In this document: positions 1 through 5,739 of the stretch, piece by piece | Numbering within the stretch: the first letter of the stretch is position 1 | Layout: each line of letters starts with the position of its first letter | Assembly: GCA_937888615.1 (NCBI GenBank) | Contig: CALABZ010000429.1 | Location: 1-6,246 of the forward strand | Direction: 5' to 3' | DNA from: an uncultured Lentisphaeria bacterium | Lineage (GTDB): Bacteria; Verrucomicrobiota; Lentisphaeria; Victivallales; Victivallaceae | Length of the DNA stretch: 6,246 nt | Made by a program: the position numbers and the translations under genes | Notes under the pieces: generated by a model | The model's input: only the letters and a program-made list of their open reading frames with translations | Databases searched by the model: none | Told to the model about the DNA's origin: nothing

Positions 1-578
1 AGCGCGGCGGCGGCCAGCAGGGGATCGGTCACGCCTTCGCTCCTGACGACATTATACAGCAGCCGGGCGACTTCGACAATCCGCTCCACGGTCACTTCCT
101 CCGATACCCGGCTCAATGGAATATGGGTGGTGACAAAAGCCACCCGCAAACCGTCCGCCGACTGCATCATCGCATAACGTTCGCATCCGCAGAGTCCGGC
201 GATGTATTCGGTATGCCCGGTGAACGGAATACCGGCGAGATTCACCGAAGCCTTGTTCATGGGACAGGTCACGATCGCGTCCCGCTTCCCCGCCAGTACG
301 TCTTCGACGGCGGCGCGGACGGATTCAAGGGCGGCCACGCCGCAGGCGGCGGCCTCCCGACCCACCGGAATCTCGGTGAATTTCAATGCTCCGACCGGTA
401 CGACCTCCGGCAATTTGCCGCCGCTGAAACGGCGGGCCGCCTCCGCCAGAACGTCCGGACTGCCGTAAATGGCGATGTCCATGACAGAAGCGATTTCCGG
501 CGCTTGTGCGGCGCGAACCGCCAGTTCCGGCCCAATCCCCGAGGGGTCTCCCATTGTCAAAGCGATTCGCGGACGCAT
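1..578 (-). CDS. pdxA: 4-hydroxythreonine-4-phosphate dehydrogenase PdxA (partial, N-terminal 192 residues)
   Basis: This frame has no stop codon and runs off the left edge, so the C-terminal 40% or so of a family that is usually about 330 residues is missing. PdxA oxidises 4-phosphohydroxy-L-threonine with NAD in the cytoplasm, in the DXP-dependent pathway to pyridoxal phosphate. Visible motifs are MGDPSGIGPE at residues 9-18, PMNK at 106-109, IPFTGHTE at 117-124 (His122 and Thr123 match the substrate-binding pair) and TTHIPL at 150-155, where His152 matches a metal ligand. The IPFTGHTE form fits PdxA better than the related 4-phospho-D-threonate/erythronate dehydrogenase PdxA2, but PdxA2 cannot be excluded without the C-terminus. 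The ATG at 578 lies one base after the thyX stop. Its Shine-Dalgarno sequence is weak (AAGGG about 13 bases upstream), so translation is probably coupled to thyX. Confidence 0.9.
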   Translation of the reverse strand, partial: MRPRIALTMGDPSGIGPELAVRAAQAPEIASVMDIAIYGSPDVLAEAARRFSGGKLPEVVPVGALKFTEIPVGREAAACGVAALESVRAAVEDVLAGKRDAIVTCPMNKASVNLAGIPFTGHTEYIAGLCGCERYAMMQSADGLRVAFVTTHIPLSRVSEEVTVERIVEVARLLYNVVRSEGVTDPLLAAAA

Positions 579-579
579 T

Positions 580-1275
580 TTACCAGGTTTGCCCTTTTGC
601 TTCGAAGTATTTCGCCACATGAGGAATCAGCGGCTTGATCAGTTGCTTGATCGCCTTGGCGTATTCGCGGATTTCCCACTGGGCGTGTTCGCTGTCGCGC
701 AGATCAAGGAAATGCAGGAGGTTGTTCAGGTCCACAGTGCCCCAGAAAGTCACCATCATGTTCTGCGGCAGGACGCCGCGCGCCTGTTCGCGGCAGACTC
801 CGGCGTCGAGCAGTTCGTTGAAAAGGTTCAAGCTGAGCGTATTGTGATCGCTGATTTTTTTGCGCAGTTCGGTATCCTCGAATCCGGGCAGTTCGACCGA
901 GGCCTGGCGGTTCACCTTGGCCTGGGCGCGCAGTTTCGGCGGCGTATAAAATTCAAGGTCGATTTCGGTATAGCGCCGGGAAATTTCGTTATAACTCCAG
1001 GTACGGTGGCGATGCCACTGGCCGCGCACGAACAGCGGGCAATGAATGCTGAAAGTAAACACCACGTGTTCCAACGGGCTGGTGTGGCGGTTGTCGATCA
1101 GGTATTCAAGCAGTGCCACATCTTTTTCATCCATCTGATCTTTGAGTTTGCCGAATGATACGCGCGCGGCGTTCAAAATCGATACTTCGGAACCCAGATG
1201 ATCGATCAGGCCGACCCACCCCTGGCCGTCAAGCACCTTTACGTGGTTGTCCGGCGGTACATTAAGATGCTGCAT
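580..1275 (-). CDS. thyX: Flavin-dependent thymidylate synthase ThyX
   Basis: ThyX makes dTMP from dUMP using methylenetetrahydrofolate, with reduced FAD as hydride carrier, and works as a cytoplasmic homotetramer. The family signature RHRxxSxNExSxRY is intact as RHRTWSYNEISRRY at residues 89-102. Other hallmarks are SPLEH at 66-70, the QWHRHR approach at 86-91, and the C-terminal block FLDLRDSEHAQWEIREYA at 189-206, whose Arg193 matches the conserved dUMP-binding arginine. The length of 231 residues is normal for the family. The frame is open up to an ATG at 1326, but the ATG at 1275 is chosen: it has AGGAGG five bases upstream, and the extra 17 residues carry no family similarity. The gene is first in a leftward unit with pdxA. 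No ThyA is visible in the window. Confidence 0.96.
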   Translation of the reverse strand: MQHLNVPPDNHVKVLDGQGWVGLIDHLGSEVSILNAARVSFGKLKDQMDEKDVALLEYLIDNRHTSPLEHVVFTFSIHCPLFVRGQWHRHRTWSYNEISRRYTEIDLEFYTPPKLRAQAKVNRQASVELPGFEDTELRKKISDHNTLSLNLFNELLDAGVCREQARGVLPQNMMVTFWGTVDLNNLLHFLDLRDSEHAQWEIREYAKAIKQLIKPLIPHVAKYFEAKGQTW

Positions 1276-1280
1276 TGAAA

Positions 1281-1286
1281 CCTCCT
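1281..1286 (-). promoter_or_regulatory. Shine-Dalgarno site deciding the thyX start
   Basis: On the minus strand this reads AGGAGG, a perfect anti-16S match, with a five-base spacer before the ATG at 1275. It argues against the in-frame upstream ATG at 1326. Confidence 0.85.
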
Positions 1287-1326
1287 GCTGTGTCTCATGG
1301 TTTAATTGCTGTTTTACCATTTGCAA

Positions 1327-1354
1327 ACAATATCATACTTCTGTGATTATTCAA
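1327..1354 (-). promoter_or_regulatory. Candidate sigma-70-type promoter for thyX-pdxA
   Basis: On the minus strand, TTGAAT (1354-1349) is followed after 16 bases by TATTGT (1332-1327). A TG pair one base upstream of the -10 gives an extended -10 element. Each hexamer matches consensus at four of six positions. Predicted transcription starts near 1320, leaving a leader of about 45 bases before thyX. It is the best candidate in the region but weak enough that another start is possible. Confidence 0.45.
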
Positions 1355-1401
1355 CCCGGATTACCGCTTTTTTCAACAGCGCCAGACCTTTGCGGGGTAT
1401 C

Positions 1402-1505
1402 ATGTTTTGCAGTTGGGGCGGCGGGTCCGGGACACCCTCATGGCGTGTGTTCCACTAAAAATAAAAATAAAGGCGGAAAATATTTTTCAACCTATTGCAA
1501 AACAT
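1402..1505. repeat. Exact 10-bp inverted repeat TGCAAAACAT, possible operator pair
   Basis: ATGTTTTGCA at 1402-1411 is the exact reverse complement of TGCAAAACAT at 1496-1505. A shorter copy, TGCAAACA, lies at 1322-1329. The right copy covers most of the -35 hexamer of the rightward promoter, and the short copy overlaps the -10 of the thyX candidate promoter. Separated half-sites placed on promoters fit a looping repressor, but that role is inferred and a chance match in AT-rich DNA is possible. Confidence 0.4.
1456..1487 (+). promoter_or_regulatory. A/T-rich UP-like element
   Basis: Two consecutive TAAAAA units and a TAAA (1456-1471) are followed by the palindrome AAAATATTTT at 1477-1486, ending about eight bases before the -35 hexamer. 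Position and composition fit an RNA polymerase alpha-subunit contact site or intrinsically curved DNA upstream of the operon promoter. Confidence 0.4.
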
Positions 1506-1523
1506 CAATTTCAGAGGTATAAT
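1495..1523 (+). promoter_or_regulatory. Sigma-70-type promoter for the regulator-pseudopilin-hydrolase operon
   Basis: TTGCAA (1495-1500, four of six consensus bases) and TATAAT (1518-1523, perfect) are separated by exactly 17 bases. The predicted start is near 1530, about 30 bases before the regulator ATG. The following AT-rich leader contains a loose TTAAAA/TTTTAA inverted repeat at 1525-1550. This is the clearest promoter in the window, and no comparable one was seen inside the operon. Confidence 0.75.
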
Positions 1524-1561
1524 ATTAAAAGCGTACTAGAACAATTTTAAAAACCGAAGAA

Positions 1562-2662
1562 ATGATGCTTGACCGTTGTAATCCAAACATAGCCCTGCCG
1601 GTTCAAATCCGTAATATACTGGCGGAGCGTATCGAGAACTCTTATTACCGCCCGGACCGGAGGCTGGACAGCATCCGCAAACTCGCCCGGGAGTTCGAGG
1701 TCAGTGCGGTAACAATCGGCGAAGCCCTGAAGCTGCTGGAAAAAGACGCTTATGTCGTTTGCGTTTCCGGCAGCGGCACCTATGTCATGGAAAAAGTGGA
1801 ACCGGCGGGTATTCCGTTGCGAATCGTGCTGGCATTCCCGGAGGAAAGTATTTCGCGGGATGTGCTCTCGTATGAAAACTGGGCGATCAGTTCCGAGGCG
1901 TACCGCGGGCTGGTGGCGGGGGCGATGGATAATCATGCGGAGATTCATTTCGCGCATTTCAGCAATCAAACCGCCGGAACGCTGTTGTTGCGGCAGATCA
2001 AGCGCGTCCGCGAATACGACGCGGCGGTATTTATCGGTTCCCAGTTGACGGCACTACAGGCGGAACTGGCCGGGCAGATGCCGGTATACCAGTTGCCGTC
2101 GATTTACATGAAAACGCCGCCCGGCGTCATCGAAATCAATTACGATATTGAAGCATCGTTGAAAATTCTGGTGCGCCATGTCATTGATTGCGGTTACCGC
2201 AGGATCGGGACTCTCTCTTTCTACAAACGCACCAATGAATTACTGTTGCGCCGCAGCAGGGATTTCCGTCAACTCGCCGCCGAAAACGGCTTGGAAACTC
2301 CCGATGAATTCGACTGGCGTTTCCCCTCATCCGGGAATGTCCGGGACTTCCTGGCTGAAAAACTGGCGGGAAAGCGTCCCGACTTCATCCTGTGCGAAAA
2401 CTCGGAGCTGATGACCGAGGTGTACCAGGCCATGTACGATCGCGGAATCAAAATCGGGGATGACCAGGGACTGGCCGGAATCGCCACCGGTCTGACGCTC
2501 GGCGGCCTGATTCCGACGCTTACTTATGTCCGGGTACCGATCTTCGAAATCACCCGGACTCTGGTCGCGTCCATACGCAACGGCGAAAAACCATCCATCG
2601 TACCGCTGTCGGACGATTTTTTAATCAAAGGACAATCAACCAAACCAAGGAGAACAGGATAA
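1562..2662 (+). CDS. GntR-type transcriptional regulator with LacI-like ligand-binding domain
   Basis: The protein has 366 residues. Residues 9-77 form a GntR winged helix: LPVQIRNILAERIE, then the recognition region SIRKLAREFEVSAVTIGEALKLLE (37-60), then the wing GSGTYVME (70-77). Residues from about 85 to 360 resemble the periplasmic-binding-protein-like sensor of LacI-family regulators, with an NYDIEASLKILVRHVIDCGYRRIG block, DFILCENSELMTEVYQAMYDRGIKI and the late PTLTYVRVPIFEITRTLVASI. This is the AraR-like layout, GntR DNA-binding head plus sugar-sensing body, rather than the FadR or HutC effector types. It probably binds a mono- or oligosaccharide released by the downstream hydrolase and regulates its own promoter, but the ligand cannot be read from sequence. 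An ATG at 1565 is an alternative start, because the weak GAAGAA ribosome site sits too close to 1562. The gene ends one base before the pseudopilin gene. Confidence 0.88.
   Translation: MMLDRCNPNIALPVQIRNILAERIENSYYRPDRRLDSIRKLAREFEVSAVTIGEALKLLEKDAYVVCVSGSGTYVMEKVEPAGIPLRIVLAFPEESISRDVLSYENWAISSEAYRGLVAGAMDNHAEIHFAHFSNQTAGTLLLRQIKRVREYDAAVFIGSQLTALQAELAGQMPVYQLPSIYMKTPPGVIEINYDIEASLKILVRHVIDCGYRRIGTLSFYKRTNELLLRRSRDFRQLAAENGLETPDEFDWRFPSSGNVRDFLAEKLAGKRPDFILCENSELMTEVYQAMYDRGIKIGDDQGLAGIATGLTLGGLIPTLTYVRVPIFEITRTLVASIRNGEKPSIVPLSDDFLIKGQSTKPRRTG
2647..2652 (+). promoter_or_regulatory. Ribosome binding site of the pseudopilin gene, inside the regulator gene
   Basis: AAGGAG lies 11 bases before the ATG at 2664, within the last codons of the regulator gene. 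A second AGGA at 2656-2659 is only four bases from the ATG. With the one-base gap between the genes, this suggests translational coupling. Confidence 0.6.
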
Positions 2663-2663
2663 A

Positions 2664-2735
2664 ATGAGGAAAAAGAATTTTACACTTATAGAATTGCTGG
2701 TAGTTATAGCTATTATAGCAATTCTTGCATCGATG
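2664..2735 (+). other. AT-rich codon patch encoding the prepilin signal
   Basis: By hand count about 22 of these 72 bases are G or C, far below the surrounding coding sequence. Of five isoleucine codons here three are ATA, two ATT and none ATC, whereas Ile48, 91, 108 and 149 further on use ATC. The boundary falls where the conserved signal helix ends and the GC-rich codons of the amphipathic stretch begin. Confidence 0.7.
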
Positions 2736-3410
2736 CTGCTTCCCGCGTTAAGCTCCGCCAGAAAAAAGGCCGCCGCCGCCAGATGCGTCAGCAACCTCAA
2801 GCAGATCGGCCTCGGGCTGACGCAATACGCAGGGGACAACGACGGCCGCGGCATGGTGTACCGCGCCACCGCCACAGCGGACCTGAAACAAACCTGGACC
2901 AGAGCCTGTTATATGAGCAACAGCGCGACCACAATCTATCCGCAGGGAGAACTGCTGGTCAAATCCGGCTATACCCAAAGCATGATCTATGAATGCCCGC
3001 TGGCCAAGGGACACTCCGGTTATCAGGACCCGGCATCCGGCTCATTATGGTTCGATATGACGAATTACGGCAAGTCGGCCGGGCACGTGACCGCCAGTTC
3101 TTATTATATCAAACCCGCGTCCACCGGAGAACCGAGCTGCCTGAGCTATGTGCAAAGCGATATTTCCACCTGGGGCTATTTGTGGGGGAAAACGCCGGGT
3201 GCCGCCGTCGCCATAGACAGCCTGGGTTCGAAGCCCAACACCGGACATGAAAACGGACGGACAGTCCTGTATGAAGACGGATCAGTCAGTTATGTAACGG
3301 GCGTGGACTCCCGTATCGCGGACAAAGGCTGGACCAGCCTGTTCTCCGACTGGTCCCGGATTTACAATACGCTCCGTCAACTGAATCGCGGTGAAAGCTG
3401 GAACCGTTGA
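2664..3410 (+). CDS. Prepilin-like (type II secretion pseudopilin-type) H-X9-DG protein
   Basis: The 248-residue protein starts with a short basic leader (MRKKN) and then FTLIELLVVIAIIAIL, the prepilin cleavage/methylation signal. Phe6 would be the first mature residue and Glu10 the conserved Glu at +5, leading one hydrophobic helix (about 6-29). The next stretch, SSARKKAAAARCVSNLKQIGL (30-50), is the usual amphipathic extension. Near the C-terminus His195 is followed by nine residues and Asp205-Gly206, the H-X9-DG motif of Planctomycetes/Lentisphaerae prepilin-processing-associated proteins (DUF1559-like group). The residue before the cleavage site is Asn rather than the usual Gly. Such proteins are expected to be anchored in the inner membrane or assembled into pseudopilus-like fibres; their function is not established. 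Its place between a sugar-type regulator and a hydrolase suggests a role in glycan use. The first 24 codons are strikingly AT-rich compared with the rest. Confidence 0.88.
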   Translation: MRKKNFTLIELLVVIAIIAILASMLLPALSSARKKAAAARCVSNLKQIGLGLTQYAGDNDGRGMVYRATATADLKQTWTRACYMSNSATTIYPQGELLVKSGYTQSMIYECPLAKGHSGYQDPASGSLWFDMTNYGKSAGHVTASSYYIKPASTGEPSCLSYVQSDISTWGYLWGKTPGAAVAIDSLGSKPNTGHENGRTVLYEDGSVSYVTGVDSRIADKGWTSLFSDWSRIYNTLRQLNRGESWNR

Positions 3411-3422
3411 CGATCATAACCC

Positions 3423-3427
3423 AAGGA
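3423..3427 (+). promoter_or_regulatory. Ribosome binding site of the DUF4838 hydrolase gene
   Basis: AAGGA with a seven-base spacer before the ATG at 3435, within the 24-base gap after the pseudopilin stop. It supports this start, which also gives a complete signal peptide. Confidence 0.75.
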
Positions 3428-3434
3428 TATTGCA

Positions 3435-5711
3435 ATGAGACATCTGCTGTTACTATTATTCCTGAATGGACTCCTTTTTCTTACCTTGAACGCCGCCGAA
3501 TGGACCCTTGATCCATCCTGGCAGATTCTGTTCGACGACGGCAAAGCCATCCCGGCGGAAAAAACCGCAACACGCGAGCTGGCCGAATACCTGAAAAAGA
3601 TTACCGGCGGCGACTTCACCGTCACCCGGAATCAAAGCGGCGGCAATGGGAAGAAACTGGTGGTCGGCTATCATGACGAAGCCCTGCGTTTCTTCTCAAA
3701 AGCCGAATTGTCCAAGCTGGGCGCGGAAGAGTTTTTGATCAGGACCGGCCCGGACGGCACGGTTTATATCATCGGCGGACGTCCGCGCGGAACCCTGTTC
3801 GGCGTATACCATTTTCTGGATAATATCCTCGGCGTACACTGGTATTCACCGGAATTCGAATATGTGCCGAAACGGGAAAAAATCACCCTCTCCGAAGTCA
3901 ATATTCACGAAAAACCGGCGTTCGAATACCGCAAACGCAGCAATCCGTTCGGACGCTACCGGGAACGGTTCGGCGTGTGCGATCCCGCCTGGGCCGCCCG
4001 CAACCGCCTGAATGACAACGGTTCGATTCCGGGCAATAAATACGCCCGAATTGAGGAAGAATACGGACGCGGGGTTTATTACGCGCCCCCTTACCCCTGT
4101 CATGCGCTGCATCTGCTGGTCCCGCCGAAAACCTATTTCAAAGAACATCCCGAATGGTGGGCGCTCCAGAACGGCAAACGCCAGGTGTACGGCCCCAAAA
4201 GCGGCGTCAGCGCTTCCTACTGCCTGACCAATCCGGAACTGCTGGCGACAACCATCGCACAGGTACGAAAAAACCTGCGCGCATACCCCGAATCAAGTTA
4301 TGTGTCGGTGGCCGAAGGGGACTTCACCAAGGGCCCGTGCGAATGCGACGAGTGCCGGAAGATGATAGCAAAATACGGCGGCAAGGAATCCGGGCTGTGG
4401 ATCAACTTCGCCAATCAGGTCGCCGACGCCGTCAAAGAAGAGTTCCCGCACGTCAAAGTCGGCACGCTGGCCTATACCGCAAGCGCCGAGCCACCTGAAA
4501 ACATCGCCGCCCGCGACAATGTGATCGTATGGCTCTGCGTCTGGGCCAAACCGCGCGGCCTGCCGTATGCCGACCCCCGCAACGAGGAAGGACGGAAATT
4601 CATTGACGATATCCTCCGCAAATGGACCGTCATCTGCCCCAATGTCCACATCTGGGATTATGTGACCACCTTTGAAAACGCTTTTCTGCCGATGCCGGAT
4701 ATCCGTTTCAACATCGACAACCTGAAAACCTATCATGAAGCAGGCGTGACCGGCATTTACCCCGAAGGCGGCCAGCTTCCCGAAGGCAGCGGCGTCCCTT
4801 TCAAATTATGGCTGTTGGCACGGGCCCAGTGGAACCCGGACCACCTCGACTACGACGCCTTGTTCGAAACATTCTGCAACGAATACTACGGCCCCTCCTC
4901 CGGCCCGTACATCCGCCGTTACTGGCAAATGCTGGAAAACGCAAACCGCGAATCCGGCTACTACCAAATGACCCAGGGGGGCTGGATGGGAAAGGCTCCC
5001 CACGCTTCACGCCAGGTCATGATGGCAGCGGATCAATTATACCGGCAGGCCCTTGAACGGACCGAAAATCCGGTCTACCGGAAACACATCCGCATCGCCC
5101 GTCTCCCCGTGCAATGCACCGTTCTGCAGAACTGGAATGAATGGAGCCGGCAGGGAACCATGCCCTCCCCCCTGGATCAATATTACGCGGAAACCATGAG
5201 GACCGCGGAAGAATTCGATCTATATTACGACAAGACCCGGAAATTAAAGAACCTGCTGCCGTCGTTTTACAACACGGCCAAGGTGGACTTCAACGCCACC
5301 GCTTCCAAATGCTACGGCGGATGCACTCCGTATTCGGCTTTTGACGGCAACCCGGACAGCCGGGTCGCGTTCGGCGCATTCCAAGGCTGGCTGCAGGTGG
5401 AATTTCCGGCCCCCCGTGAAATCTCACGCATCGTCACGCTGTTCGGCAAACAGAACAAGCTCGGCGAATACGAAATCACCGGCAGCCTCGACGGCAAAAA
5501 ATGGTTTCCGCTGGTCCCCAAACGTGTTCTGGAGCGGAACAAGGACGACTTGATGCTTTTCGCCGACGACGTGCTCAAGCCTCCTGTAAAGGTGAAATTC
5601 ATACGGACCCGGATATCCCGGCTTGTTCACCGGAACGGCAAAGACAACTGGACCGGCATTTACGAACAATTCTTCAACCCCGGAAATTTGCCGAAACTGA
5701 AAAACGACTGA
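3435..5711 (+). CDS. Secreted DUF4838-family glycoside hydrolase (GH163-like) with C-terminal F5/8 domain
   Basis: The 758-residue protein begins with a signal peptide (MRHLLLLLFLNGLLFLTLNA, cleavage near residue 20-21). Residues about 25-150 form the small alpha/beta domain shared with GH67 and GH20 enzymes, with the hallmark GGRPRGTLFGVYHFLDNILGV at 114-134. The DUF4838 barrel follows (about 160-510), including SVAEGD (291-296), the cysteine cluster CECDECR (302-308), IWDYVTTFEN around Trp407, and GIYPEGG with Glu444. A helical segment runs to about 610. The C-terminus (about 620-745) is an F5/8 type C, CBM32-like domain: AFDGNPDSRV from 635, then GWLQVEFPAPREISRI. From family knowledge, characterised DUF4838 relatives in CAZy GH163 are endo-beta-N-acetylglucosaminidases acting on N-glycans. 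Whether this member shares that substrate is inference, and the catalytic acids are not assigned here. It probably acts in the periplasm or outside the cell and is last in the operon. Confidence 0.85.
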   Translation: MRHLLLLLFLNGLLFLTLNAAEWTLDPSWQILFDDGKAIPAEKTATRELAEYLKKITGGDFTVTRNQSGGNGKKLVVGYHDEALRFFSKAELSKLGAEEFLIRTGPDGTVYIIGGRPRGTLFGVYHFLDNILGVHWYSPEFEYVPKREKITLSEVNIHEKPAFEYRKRSNPFGRYRERFGVCDPAWAARNRLNDNGSIPGNKYARIEEEYGRGVYYAPPYPCHALHLLVPPKTYFKEHPEWWALQNGKRQVYGPKSGVSASYCLTNPELLATTIAQVRKNLRAYPESSYVSVAEGDFTKGPCECDECRKMIAKYGGKESGLWINFANQVADAVKEEFPHVKVGTLAYTASAEPPENIAARDNVIVWLCVWAKPRGLPYADPRNEEGRKFIDDILRKWTVICPNVHIWDYVTTFENAFLPMPDIRFNIDNLKTYHEAGVTGIYPEGGQLPEGSGVPFKLWLLARAQWNPDHLDYDALFETFCNEYYGPSSGPYIRRYWQMLENANRESGYYQMTQGGWMGKAPHASRQVMMAADQLYRQALERTENPVYRKHIRIARLPVQCTVLQNWNEWSRQGTMPSPLDQYYAETMRTAEEFDLYYDKTRKLKNLLPSFYNTAKVDFNATASKCYGGCTPYSAFDGNPDSRVAFGAFQGWLQVEFPAPREISRIVTLFGKQNKLGEYEITGSLDGKKWFPLVPKRVLERNKDDLMLFADDVLKPPVKVKFIRTRISRLVHRNGKDNWTGIYEQFFNPGNLPKLKND

Positions 5712-5716
5712 TCATA

Positions 5717-5738
5717 CCGGAATCGTTCATCATTCCGG
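5717..5738. terminator. Inverted repeat between convergent genes, possible weak bidirectional terminator
   Basis: CCGGAAT (5717-5723) and ATTCCGG (5732-5738) are exact reverse complements, giving a 7-bp stem with an 8-base loop. It lies between the hydrolase stop (5711) and the AraC-type stop (5742-5740). No run of T follows on either strand, only ATTAATTT to the right, so classical intrinsic termination would be weak. Confidence 0.4.
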
Positions 5739-5739
5739 A

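Larger units (their letters stand above)
1276..1561. other. Divergent intergenic control region
   Basis: No credible gene lies in these 286 bases between thyX and the GntR-type regulator. The left third holds the thyX leader and promoter. The middle has a GC-rich patch (about 1412-1440) with a small GGGT/ACCC hairpin (1423-1437) that lacks a T-tract. The right third is AT-rich and carries the operon promoter. Three TGCAAA(A)CA elements are spread across it at 1322-1329, 1402-1411 (inverted) and 1496-1505. Confidence 0.8.

Noticed and set aside
469..1158. 229-codon open frame on the plus strand opposite thyX
   Set aside because: It is the mirror of a thyX gene with intact motifs, has no ribosome site and no recognisable domain.
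1276..1326. Upstream ATG at 1326 as the thyX start
   Set aside because: The extra 17 residues lack family similarity and the AGGAGG at 1281-1286 points to the ATG at 1275.
1423..1437. Small hairpin GGGT/ACCC with an overlapping GTCCGGGAC near-palindrome
   Set aside because: The stem is only four pairs, there is no T-tract, and it lies between divergent promoters where a terminator is not expected.
1247..1522. 91-codon plus-strand open frame spanning the control region
   Set aside because: It begins inside thyX on the opposite strand, crosses both promoters, and its translation is low-complexity without a domain or ribosome site.
1525..1550. TTAAAA/TTTTAA inverted repeat around the predicted transcription start
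   Set aside because: Six A/T-only base pairs in an AT-rich leader are easily expected by chance; kept only as an alternative operator.
4293..4736. 147-codon open frame on the minus strand inside the hydrolase gene
   Set aside because: A shadow frame of a GC-rich gene; the plus-strand product has clear family motifs and the shadow has none.
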